Assembly: GCA_040080215.1 (NCBI GenBank)
Contig: JBEBIT010000102.1
Span: 1 to 8,892, forward strand
Source of the DNA: CAIUGU01 sp040080215
Lineage (GTDB): Bacteria; Pseudomonadota; Gammaproteobacteria; Steroidobacterales; Steroidobacteraceae
DNA length: 8,892 bases
Direction: 5' to 3'
Shown here: piece after piece, positions 1-6,888 of the stretch
Layout of the letters: each line of letters opens with the position of its first letter
Position numbering within the stretch: the first letter of the stretch is position 1
Notes under the pieces: model-generated
The model's database searches: none
The model's input: the letters and a program-made list of their open reading frames with translations, nothing else
What the model was told of the DNA's origin: nothing
Program-made: the position numbers and the translations under genes

Positions 1-117
1 CGGCGGGTGCGCCAAACCGGTGACCCGCGGGCGTGTCGCCTGCGTCAGTCGGATTTCATTTGTTCGGCAGATAACCAATGCGCCAAAACCATCCGGCGCT
101 CACACAGGGGAGTTGGC

Positions 118-2613
118 ATGTCTACACAGTCAATCGGTAAGGGCAGGATTCGCTCTCGCGGCAGTCAGGTTCTCCGTGCCGCCGTGTTTGCGGTCCTGAG
201 TTCGGCCAGCGCGGTACGTGCAGCCGAGGCGCCCGCCCTAGAAGAAATCATCGTGACGGCCGAGCGCCGTGCGACCTCCGAGCAGACCACGGCCATTTCG
301 ATGGACGTCCTGACGTCCGACTCGCTGGCCGAGAGCCGCACGCAGACGATCAACGACTTGCAGAACGCCACGCCGTCGCTGGTCGTCAACACCCAGGGCA
401 TCAGCCAGGTCGTCAACATCCGGGGTATCGGCAACGCGATTTCCTCGCCGAACGTCACCACCGGCGTCGGCATCTACACCGATGGCCTGCTGGCCGGTGA
501 GCCGCAGAACATTGCGGGCGCGGTGCTGGACGTGGATACGATCGAAGTGCTCCGCGGCCCGCAGGGCACGTTCGTGGGCCAGGCGTCGACGGGCGGCGCC
601 ATCCGCATCAATTCGAAGCGCCCGACCTTTGACGGCCTGAACGGCTTCGTCGAAGCCGTGTACGGGAAATACAACAACACGAAGGTCGACGGTGCCGTCA
701 ACCTGCCCATCTCGGACACCTGGGCGGCGCGCATTGCGTTCAACAGCGAGCAGCGCGACAGTTTCTTCAACAACGTGGGTGGCCAGACCGGGCGGGAACC
801 GTTCGAGCCGCTCCTGCAGCCGGGCAAGGTCGATGCCCGCAACATCCGGGCCAGCCTCCTGTGGCAGCCCAACGATAATTTCAGCGCCTTGGCGCGCGCG
901 GATTACACCTACTCGTCCGATGATGGTCCGACCACGCAGCCGAACCCTCGCACCTTCAACTCACCCGTCGTCGGCAGCCCGGGCCGGACCATCGCCCTCA
1001 CTTCCCAGTACTGGGCCTACGACGATCCGAACCATGATCCGTGGGTCGTTTACTCGAACAACCTGGGTTTGACCAACACGTCGACTGTCTATCGCAACAG
1101 CCTCGACCTGCGCTACAAGTTCGACAGCGGGCATGAGCTCCGCTCGCTGACCGGCATGCAGAACAACCTCGTTCGCGACGTCGAGGATGGTGACGCCAGC
1201 TCCGCGACGACTTCTCCCGTACAGCTCAACATCGGCCCCGAGAGCAACTATTACACGCAGGAGCTGACCCTCGTCTCGCCGGACGCTCCCCTCAACTGGG
1301 TCGCCGGCACGACCTGGTACTACCGCCAAGCCCCGGTGACCTCCGGCGGGCCTACCTATGCCGCCGGCGGTGGCACCAACACGAATTGCGGCGTCCAAGG
1401 CAGCGGTGCGGTAGTCGCGTGCGTACCTAGTCCTACAATCCTCCGGTACGGCTTCTCCAGCGGCCGCACCATCCAGCGGATGGGTGGTCTGTTCGGGCAG
1501 TTGAATTACCAGTTCACGGATGAGTTGCAGGCAAGCGTGGGTGCCCGGTACAGCCTCGACCGCAACTTCAATCGCGGCGGTGGCCAACGCCAGCCGACGG
1601 CATTTCCGGCGGGTGCGCCCGGGATCCCTCCGGGGACCGTTACGTGTCCTGCTGACCTTCTCGGCAGCCTGCCGCCCAGCGCTACCTACACCTGCTCGTT
1701 CCCGGCTGTCACAGACCAGATGTATGAGGGAGAGGAAGCGACCTGGAAGGTCGGTCTGAACTGGTCGCCGGGCGGCCAGGGTGGCGGTCAGTTCCTCTAT
1801 GCCTTCTATGCCCGCGGCTACAAGCCGGGTGGCGTCAACGGCAACGGTCGTCCCTTCGAAGAAGAACACGTCGATGACTATGAGATCGGCTGGAAGAGCC
1901 AGCTTGCCGACGGCCGGGTGCAGCTGACGTTGGGCGGCTACTGGATGGACTACAAGAGCATGCAGCAGTCGGTTTGGACCGCTGGCACTTTCGGGGCAGC
2001 GAGCCTGATCACCAACATCGGTGAGTCGACGATCAAGGGTCTCGAGTTCGAAGTGAAGGCGGCGTTGGGCAACTTCACGGTCGGCCTCAACTCGGCGTAC
2101 ATCGATTCCGAGCTCGGCGATGTTTCGGTCATCGACCAGCGGTCGTTGCCCGGTGCCGCAACAACGGTACCGGCGGGTCAGGCGTTTGCTCCACCGGAGT
2201 GCACTGTTGCAGGCCAGGCCGGGTGCTTCGATTACCGCGGACTGAACCCGGGCGGCACCAACTACTACGTGGACCTGTCGGGGGTGAGCAACGTGTACTC
2301 GCCGAAGATGACCTACACGCTGACCGCCGATTACTCGTTTGATACGGGCAACGGCACCTGGCGTCCGGCAGTGAGCTTCACTCACACCGACAAGCAGTAT
2401 ACGTTCCTGTTCCAGGACGATTTCTTCGCGCTGGATGAGCGCAATCTGACCACTGTCTCGCTCAATTACGAGCGCGATACGTGGAGTGGCCAGTTGTTCT
2501 GCACGAACTGCGCCGACAAGACCTACATTGCCGCAATGGATTCGCGGGCGCCGTTCAACGTGTACTACGGTGCGCCTCGGCAAGTCGGCGTGAGGATCAA
2601 GAAGACGTTCTAG
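118..2613 (+). CDS. TonB-dependent outer-membrane receptor
   Basis: An 831-residue outer-membrane beta-barrel receptor that should import an unidentified substrate using energy from TonB-ExbBD. The start at 118 is chosen because AGGGGAG lies just upstream and the protein then opens with a basic n-region, a hydrophobic stretch (about 18-33) and a cleavage site near VRA/AE (35/36). A longer GTG start at 7 would put 37 unsuitable residues before the signal. The TonB box EEIIVTAERR is at 42-51. The plug domain follows, with NIRGIG (100-105), YTDG (120-123) and the diagnostic VLRGPQGTFVGQASTGGAI (144-162). The rest is barrel, ending in the terminal phenylalanine (KKTF) expected for barrel assembly. 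Eight cysteines fall in four close pairs (424/435, 510/526, 695/703, 795/798), probably in surface loops. The family assignment is secure. The substrate cannot be read from sequence; the neighbours suggest an organic compound rather than a siderophore, which is inference. Confidence 0.96.
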   Translation: MSTQSIGKGRIRSRGSQVLRAAVFAVLSSASAVRAAEAPALEEIIVTAERRATSEQTTAISMDVLTSDSLAESRTQTINDLQNATPSLVVNTQGISQVVNIRGIGNAISSPNVTTGVGIYTDGLLAGEPQNIAGAVLDVDTIEVLRGPQGTFVGQASTGGAIRINSKRPTFDGLNGFVEAVYGKYNNTKVDGAVNLPISDTWAARIAFNSEQRDSFFNNVGGQTGREPFEPLLQPGKVDARNIRASLLWQPNDNFSALARADYTYSSDDGPTTQPNPRTFNSPVVGSPGRTIALTSQYWAYDDPNHDPWVVYSNNLGLTNTSTVYRNSLDLRYKFDSGHELRSLTGMQNNLVRDVEDGDASSATTSPVQLNIGPESNYYTQELTLVSPDAPLNWVAGTTWYYRQAPVTSGGPTYAAGGGTNTNCGVQGSGAVVACVPSPTILRYGFSSGRTIQRMGGLFGQLNYQFTDELQASVGARYSLDRNFNRGGGQRQPTAFPAGAPGIPPGTVTCPADLLGSLPPSATYTCSFPAVTDQMYEGEEATWKVGLNWSPGGQGGGQFLYAFYARGYKPGGVNGNGRPFEEEHVDDYEIGWKSQLADGRVQLTLGGYWMDYKSMQQSVWTAGTFGAASLITNIGESTIKGLEFEVKAALGNFTVGLNSAYIDSELGDVSVIDQRSLPGAATTVPAGQAFAPPECTVAGQAGCFDYRGLNPGGTNYYVDLSGVSNVYSPKMTYTLTADYSFDTGNGTWRPAVSFTHTDKQYTFLFQDDFFALDERNLTTVSLNYERDTWSGQLFCTNCADKTYIAAMDSRAPFNVYYGAPRQVGVRIKKTF

Positions 2614-2630
2614 TCGAGACCCCCCCTCCG

Positions 2631-2662
2631 GGCAGGGTGGTGCCATTCCACCCTGCCTTTTC
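2631..2662 (+). terminator. Rho-independent terminator after the receptor gene
   Basis: A perfect 10-bp inverted repeat, GGCAGGGTGG (2631-2640) and CCACCCTGCC (2648-2657), encloses a 7-nt loop and is followed by TTTTCT. It begins 17 nt after the receptor stop codon. It should end or attenuate transcription from the receptor gene, leaving only about 37 nt before the next start codon at 2700. Confidence 0.9.
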
Positions 2663-2699
2663 TAGGGACCGAGCAGTGCCTGCACTTCAGGAGATTCTC

Positions 2700-3260
2700 A
2701 TGTTGAAGCAATCTGTTCTCGCACTGGCTTTGGCTGTCGTCGCCGGTGGTTGTGCCCGCGAAGCCGAGGCCCCCGCGGCCGCGGCGGCGGTTGTTTCGGA
2801 CGTTTCTCCGCAGGAAGAGGCGAACAAGAAAGTCGCCATGGAATTCTTTCGCGAAGGCATCACGGCCGACGAGCGCTATGCGTTGATGCATCCCGACTAC
2901 ATCCAGCACAACCCGACCTTCAAGAAGTTCGGTGAACTCAATGGGAGCAAAGGCCGCGAAGAATTTGTTGCCTTGCAGAAGATGCGTGAGCGCGGGGGAA
3001 TGCCTGCGCCGGCAGCGGCCGACCCGAACCGGCCGAAAAACGAACCTCTCTACCAGGTGATGGTCGACGGCGATCTCGTGACCGTCCTGCAGAGGCGCTA
3101 CGCACCCGACCCGCTCAAGCCGGGGGAGTACTACGAGACATTCTGGTTCGACACGTGGCGCATCAAGGAGGGAAAGCTGTACGAGCACTGGGATGCCAAC
3201 ACCATCGATCCGAACAACATTCCCGTGTTCCTGAAGACGCGCGTGGAAGACATGAAGTAG
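2700..3260 (+). CDS. SnoaL/NTF2-like lipoprotein
   Basis: A 186-residue lipoprotein with a SnoaL-like (NTF2 fold) domain. The start at 2700 follows AGGAG at 2689-2693 with 6-nt spacing. It gives a type II signal peptide whose lipobox AGGC puts the lipidated cysteine at 18. Alanine at +2 favours outer-membrane sorting. After an Ala/Pro/Glu-rich linker, the domain starts near residue 38. It shows YIQHNP (67-72) and a C-terminal FDTWRIKEGKLYEHWD, both typical of the 'predicted SnoaL-like aldol condensation-catalysing enzyme' group (COG4922-like). These folds bind small hydrophobic molecules and some act as cyclases, isomerases or hydrolases; the actual reaction here is unknown. It is the first gene after the terminator and probably leads the exported-protein operon. 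A longer in-frame reading from 2481 runs through the receptor gene and is rejected. Confidence 0.88.
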   Translation: MLKQSVLALALAVVAGGCAREAEAPAAAAAVVSDVSPQEEANKKVAMEFFREGITADERYALMHPDYIQHNPTFKKFGELNGSKGREEFVALQKMRERGGMPAPAAADPNRPKNEPLYQVMVDGDLVTVLQRRYAPDPLKPGEYYETFWFDTWRIKEGKLYEHWDANTIDPNNIPVFLKTRVEDMK

Positions 3261-3374
3261 AGCGCCAACGCGGATCCTGGGGTGTCCGATGCGAGACACC
3301 GGAACCGGCAAGCGCGATGGCGTTTCCAAAAGGGGCGGCCTCTCCGGCGACCCGGCAATTTGACAGGGGCAGGC

Positions 3375-4379
3375 ATGTCACCAATCAGACAGGTATGCAG
3401 GGGACGGGCGGTGCCGATCGCAATGGCCGCCATGGCGATGTGGGCAAACCCCTCGGCGGCAGGCCAGGCGCCGGCGCGAACGGGGACCAAGACCACCGCA
3501 CAGGTTGCCGCGCCTTCAGTCCCGCTAGGCGCAATCCAGTTGCGGCCGAACGTCCACCTGATTACCGGCGCCGGCAACAACATAGTTTTCCAGACAGGAG
3601 ATGATGGGGTGCTCGTCATCGGCGCCGGAGACGGCAAGGCCACGGAAGCGGTGCTTGCAGAGATCCGCAAGGTCACGGACAAGCCCATCCGTTACCTGAT
3701 CGACACAGGGGCCACGCAAGGAGAGGTCGGTGGCAATCAGGCCATCGCTGCTGCGGGCGTGCGGTTCGGGAATGCGCAAACCGGAGGCATCTTCAATGAA
3801 GGGGCCATCATCATTGCCCACGAGGATGTGGCGAATCGCATGCAAGATACACCCAGCGAGGCGTGGCCGTCGGAAACGTTTTTCTCGGTCCTCAAGACGA
3901 TGTGGCTGAATGATGAGGGCATCGAGATCCGCCACCGTCCCGGGTCGACCGCCGACGGCGCCGTCACCGTCTTCCTGCGGAAGTCGGATGTCATCGTTGC
4001 CGGCGAGCTGATCGACACGGAACGGTTCCCCAGGATCGATGTCGCGCACGGCGGTAGCGTCAACGGATTGCTCAATGCGCTCAACGCACTCGTGTGGGAA
4101 GCCATTTCGACGATTCCGCTGCCGTGGCGTGACGGGGGGACGCTCGTCGTGCCTGCTCGTGGCAGGGTCTATGAGCGCGACGACGTCGTGCAGTACCGCG
4201 ACATGATCACGGTTGTACGCGATCGCGTCCAGGAGATGATCCAGAAGGGGATGACGAAGCAGCAGGTCATCACCGCGAATCCGGCCAAGGGGTATGTGAA
4301 CTGGTATGGCTCCGACAGGACATGGACTGCAAACCAGTTCGTCGAAGCCGTCTACGAGAGCCTGGTGAAGCAGCCATGA
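3375..4379 (+). CDS. Exported metallo-beta-lactamase-fold protein without metal ligands
   Basis: A 334-residue protein with the layout of secreted MBL-fold hydrolases. ATG 3375 is preceded by AGGGG and gives a Sec signal peptide ending near PSAAG (26-30). The longer GTG start at 3282 would bury that signal. Family landmarks are clear: NIVFQTGDDGVLVI (69-82), RYLIDTG (106-112), VGGNQAIAAAG (118-128), AHEDVANRM (148-156), ADGAVTVF (193-200), and a C-terminal helical part with YRDMI and NQFVEAVYESL. Every metal position differs from the canonical protein. THxHxDH reads TGATQGE (111-117), the HTDG histidine is T192, the bridging aspartate is E211, and GHG reads ARG (261-263). The reading frame is intact, so this looks like a conserved-fold pseudoenzyme or binding protein rather than a decayed gene. 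Its stop overlaps the next start (ATGA), indicating co-translation. The fold is a confident call; the role is unknown. Confidence 0.85.
   Translation: MSPIRQVCRGRAVPIAMAAMAMWANPSAAGQAPARTGTKTTAQVAAPSVPLGAIQLRPNVHLITGAGNNIVFQTGDDGVLVIGAGDGKATEAVLAEIRKVTDKPIRYLIDTGATQGEVGGNQAIAAAGVRFGNAQTGGIFNEGAIIIAHEDVANRMQDTPSEAWPSETFFSVLKTMWLNDEGIEIRHRPGSTADGAVTVFLRKSDVIVAGELIDTERFPRIDVAHGGSVNGLLNALNALVWEAISTIPLPWRDGGTLVVPARGRVYERDDVVQYRDMITVVRDRVQEMIQKGMTKQQVITANPAKGYVNWYGSDRTWTANQFVEAVYESLVKQP
4364..4379 (+). promoter_or_regulatory. Shine-Dalgarno and ATGA stop/start overlap
   Basis: GGTGA (4364-4368) sits 7 nt before ATG 4376, whose last two bases and the following base form part of the upstream gene's TGA stop (4377-4379). 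This arrangement usually couples translation of the two genes and is what decides the start at 4376. A second ATG at 4379 is in the same frame and would shorten the protein by one residue. Confidence 0.7.
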
Positions 4380-5188
4380 TGAACAACAAAGGCGTACACG
4401 TGCGTGCCGTGGCGATCGGCATTGCAGCGTGGGCAGGCGGCATGTTCGGTCACGCTGCTATAGCCGGCCAGGCCCCCGCCGCTCCGCAGGCGCCCCAGAC
4501 GCCGCAGGCGTCGGCACCGATCGACCTCACCGGATACTGGGTATCAATCGTCACGGAGTCCTGGCGCTTCCGGATGGTCACGCCTGCCCGGGGCGACTAC
4601 GCCAGCATTCCCATCACCAAGGCCGCGCTTGACGTGGCCGATCGATGGAACGCAGCCAGGGACACGGCCGAAGGCAACCTGTGCAAGGCCTACGGCGGCG
4701 CTGCCATGTTGAACATCCCCGGCCGACTGCACATCTCCTGGCAAGATGAGAATACCCTCAAGATTGAAATGGACAACGGCCAGCAGACGCGGCTGCTTCA
4801 TTTCGGGAAAGGTGATCCCGGCGCGCCTTCACTACAGGGCTATTCGACAGCGGAGTGGGTGAACATCCCGAGGATTCAGGGCGGAGGTCAAGGTCCCACC
4901 GCGCCCCGTGTCCCCACTCCGAAAGGGCCGGGCATGGGCACGCTGAAGGTTCGCACCACCAACCTGTTACCGGGCTATTTGCGCAAGAACGGTGTGCCGC
5001 ACAGCGCGGATGCCGTCGTGACAGAGTTCTGGGACCTCCGCGTTGAGACGGATGGCAAGCCGTGGATCACAGTGACCGTCGAGGTCAACGATCCCCTGTA
5101 CCTGCTCGAGCCGTACCTGACGAGCCCCAACTTCAGGAAGGAAGCCGATGGATCGAAGTGGAGTCCCGAGCCTTGCGGGCTTGACTGA
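4376..5188 (+). CDS. Secreted protein of unknown function (paralogue A)
   Basis: A 270-residue exported protein of a family I cannot name. A Sec signal peptide (about 1-30, cleavage near AIA/GQ) is followed by a Pro/Gln/Ala linker (32-48) and then DLTGYW (50-55), which opens the folded domain. Further landmarks are VTESWRFRMVTP, GRLHISWQDENTLKIE, the core TT-x4-GY-x-R-x-NG-x-P (194-207) and DPLYL (239-243), ending SKWSPEPCGLD. The alternation of short hydrophobic and polar stretches suggests mainly beta structure. No catalytic motif, metal site or transmembrane segment is visible beyond the signal. It overlaps the MBL-fold gene upstream and lies 31 nt before a related gene, so the three are very probably one transcript. 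From memory, proteins with this pattern occur as hypotheticals near TonB receptors and PQQ dehydrogenases in soil bacteria; that association is unverified here. Confidence 0.85.
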   Translation: MMNNKGVHVRAVAIGIAAWAGGMFGHAAIAGQAPAAPQAPQTPQASAPIDLTGYWVSIVTESWRFRMVTPARGDYASIPITKAALDVADRWNAARDTAEGNLCKAYGGAAMLNIPGRLHISWQDENTLKIEMDNGQQTRLLHFGKGDPGAPSLQGYSTAEWVNIPRIQGGGQGPTAPRVPTPKGPGMGTLKVRTTNLLPGYLRKNGVPHSADAVVTEFWDLRVETDGKPWITVTVEVNDPLYLLEPYLTSPNFRKEADGSKWSPEPCGLD

Positions 5189-5219
5189 CCGGCTCTATCA
5201 CCCCTATAGGACGCCATCG

Positions 5220-6218
5220 ATGAAAACGCGCATTGCTGCCTTCGCCACTTCCTTGGTGCTCGGATTGCTGATTACGGGCCAGGCGCGGGCCCAGGCGGAT
5301 CTCGATCTGTCGGGCGTATGGAATCAGAAGACGCATGAAGATTGGCAGGAGGAAGGGGACGGCCCGGACCTTGGAGATTTTCTCGGTCTGCCGATCAACG
5401 ACGAGGCGCGCACCCGTGCGCTGAGCTACTCGGCCTCGTCCCTGTCGTTGCCGGAAAGGCAGTGCCTGTTCTACGCCCCCAATTACCTCATTGCCGGGTT
5501 GCAGGGCATCAACCTCACCGCTGACACGGATCCCGTCACGGGCCGCGTCAATGCGTGGGTGCTGGGTGCGATCGTCGACCGTGGAGCGATTACAGTCTGG
5601 ATGGATGGGCGCAAGCCGCCGCCCGATGCGGCTCCGCGACCGATCGGTGGGTTCACGACCGGGGAATGGATCGGCAACACGTTGAAGACGGTAACCACTC
5701 GGATGCGGCAGGGGTACGTCCGCCGCAACGGGACGCCGAGCAGCGAGAGGGCCGTTTATACGATGCACTTTACGCGGCACGGCAACACCTTGACCGTGGT
5801 AGGGACCGTGGATGATCCTGTCTACCTGGACGCCCCTCTCGTGCGCAGCCGGGTATATGTACTGAACACGGCAGCTGTCCCGACGAGGACGGCCGGGCTG
5901 TGCACGCCTGCTGCAGAGATTGCATCGCTTGACGGTTTCAACGGCGTCGTGCCCCACGTTGATCCGGCGACGAGTACCGTTTCCCGTGACTTTGCGAAGA
6001 CGTATGCGTTGCCTCTGGAGGCAGTCCTCGGCGGCGAGGCAACGATGCTTCCGGAGTACAGGAACTTCCTCAAGGGCAAGTACCAGCGGCCGGAGGCATG
6101 CACTCGCTTCTGCTGTGGCTGGGCAGGAAACGGCAACGCCGCATTGCCTCTGAAGTGTGAAATCACCGCGACTCCCCGGTCGCCGGAGAGCGTGAGGCCC
6201 TTGCCGCCTCTGCAGTGA
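5220..6218 (+). CDS. Secreted protein of unknown function (paralogue B)
   Basis: A 332-residue exported protein related to the gene before it. ATG 5220 follows AGGA (5208-5211) and gives a clean Sec signal peptide with cleavage at ARA/Q (24/25). The mature protein begins with DLDLSGVW (27-34), matching DLTGYW of the upstream protein. It shares the core TT-x4-GY-x-R-x-NG-x-P (from T159) and DPVYL (199-203). A C-terminal extension of roughly 110 residues is absent from paralogue A. It carries a cysteine group: C294, C298, C299 and C313, within ACTRFCCGW and LKC, compatible with disulfides or a metal site. No known enzyme motif is visible. The start at 5148 is rejected because it overlaps the previous gene and precedes the signal peptide. 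The next gene, a PQQ dehydrogenase remnant, starts 42 nt downstream, so this gene was probably co-transcribed with it. Function unknown. Confidence 0.85.
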   Translation: MKTRIAAFATSLVLGLLITGQARAQADLDLSGVWNQKTHEDWQEEGDGPDLGDFLGLPINDEARTRALSYSASSLSLPERQCLFYAPNYLIAGLQGINLTADTDPVTGRVNAWVLGAIVDRGAITVWMDGRKPPPDAAPRPIGGFTTGEWIGNTLKTVTTRMRQGYVRRNGTPSSERAVYTMHFTRHGNTLTVVGTVDDPVYLDAPLVRSRVYVLNTAAVPTRTAGLCTPAAEIASLDGFNGVVPHVDPATSTVSRDFAKTYALPLEAVLGGEATMLPEYRNFLKGKYQRPEACTRFCCGWAGNGNAALPLKCEITATPRSPESVRPLPPLQ

Positions 6219-6260
6219 CGGCTCCTTTCGTCGCGGAATCGAATAGACAGGAGACTCACA

Positions 6261-6588
6261 ATGGGCTTGGACAATCCGCTGTTGGTGCTCGCAGTTCTTG
6301 TCGCGGGGGCCGAAGGTCCTTGCCGCGGAAATCAATCCCTTCGTTCCCGTGACCGACCAGATGCTGCAGAACCCGTCGGACGGCGACTGGCTGATGTTCC
6401 GGCGCACGCTCAATGCCTGAGGCTACAGCCCGCTGAAGCAGATCAACAAGCGCAACGTCAGGAACGTGCAGCTCGTATGGACAATGACTCTCGCTCCCGG
6501 CGTGCAGGAAGCGGCGCCGCTCGTGCATGACGGTACGATGTATTTCCCGAACCCGAGCGACCTGGTGCAGGCCATCGACGCTGCCACG
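6261..6588 (+). pseudogene. N-terminal remnant of a PQQ-dependent alcohol dehydrogenase
   Basis: The opening of a periplasmic quinoprotein (methanol/ethanol dehydrogenase type), broken in three ways. AGGAG (6249-6253) precedes ATG 6261, which starts a signal-peptide-like sequence. A frameshift then follows: the homologous frame is +1 from about 6305-6309, a run of five Gs, and removing one G restores VAGPKVLAAEINPFVPV. In that second frame, DGDWLMFRRTLNA is followed by TGA at 6418-6420, where the family normally has tryptophan (TGG) before GYSPL. After the stop, QINKRNVRNVQLVW, PLVHDGTMYFPNP and QAIDAAT match the family well, then homology ends near 6588. Only about 110 of the usual 550-700 residues remain, and all active-site and PQQ-binding regions are gone. 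The residual frame runs to 6660 without recognisable homology. Its position suggests it once supplied the oxidation step of this cluster. Confidence 0.85.
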
Positions 6589-6678
6589 CAACATACGAAA
6601 CGATGGGTGGAATGTCTGGCGGCAGCCAATTTCAGTGCGTGTACCCAGGCTAGAACTTGAGTTACGGTGCACTTTGCA

Positions 6679-6885
6679 ATGAGGAGGCGGAAAATCGCGG
6701 TCGCACGTTGCACTTTGAGAATACAGGGGGTTGTCGAGCAGAACCGGAAAGAGTTATCGCTGCTAGCCACTGCCACCCTGACGGTCGCCGCGTTCCCGGT
6801 GTCGGTGATGGCAGCCACGAACTCGGCGCCGACTTTGGAGCAGATTCAAGATCGCATGATGATCAAGGATCTGTTGAGCGAGTAA
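6679..6885 (+). pseudogene. Truncated SnoaL/NTF2-like secreted protein, N-terminal fragment
   Basis: A short frame encoding a hydrophobic signal-peptide stretch (LSLLATATLTVAAFPVSVMA) followed by SAPTLEQIQDRMMIKDLLSE and a stop. The 'LEQxQxR..IKDLLSEY' pattern is how many secreted SnoaL/NTF2-like proteins begin their first helix; the rest of the roughly 150-residue domain is missing. The stop coincides with the point where unrelated ATPase sequence begins, so the gene appears cut by a rearrangement. The start is uncertain. ATG 6679 is in frame but has AGGAGG (6682-6687) after it rather than before it. The in-frame codon correctly spaced from that Shine-Dalgarno is ATC at 6694, which could be a mutated ATG. 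The family call rests on a short segment and is moderate. Confidence 0.55.
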
Positions 6886-6888
6886 AGT
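6875..6888. other. Recombination junction between the secretion cluster and the ATPase fragment
   Basis: Left of this point the frame ending at 6885 matches the start of a SnoaL-like protein (KDLLSE). Right of it a different frame matches the interior of a TrlF-like ATPase (VKYLPQSYLE, from 6885). Both are incomplete at this point, and base composition appears less GC-rich to the right. No copy of the tRNA 3' end and no insertion-sequence inverted repeat is seen here, so the scar looks like illegitimate recombination or deletion rather than a clean attachment site. Confidence 0.6.

Noticed and set aside
8..87. Direct repeat TGCGCCAAA at 8-16 and 79-87 upstream of the receptor
   Set aside because: A 9-bp match without a flanking promoter or inverted symmetry is too weak to call an operator.
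961..2646. Long minus-strand open frame (561 codons) opposite the receptor gene
   Set aside because: It is antisense to a clear TonB receptor. Long stop-free antisense frames are expected in GC-rich coding DNA, and its translation shows no recognisable domain, signal or ribosome site.
3360..3365. TTGACA resembling a -35 box before the MBL-fold gene
   Set aside because: It lies only 10 nt before the start codon and overlaps the ribosome site, so no -10 element or leader could follow.
5133..6413. Minus-strand open frame of 426 codons opposite paralogue B
   Set aside because: It is a shadow of a plus-strand gene with a clear signal peptide; its arginine-rich composition lacks any family motif.
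6668..6717. Direct repeat TGCACTTTG at 6668-6676 and 6709-6717 near the truncated SnoaL gene
   Set aside because: Nine bases, 41 bp apart, without terminal inverted repeats or target duplication; not enough for an insertion scar.
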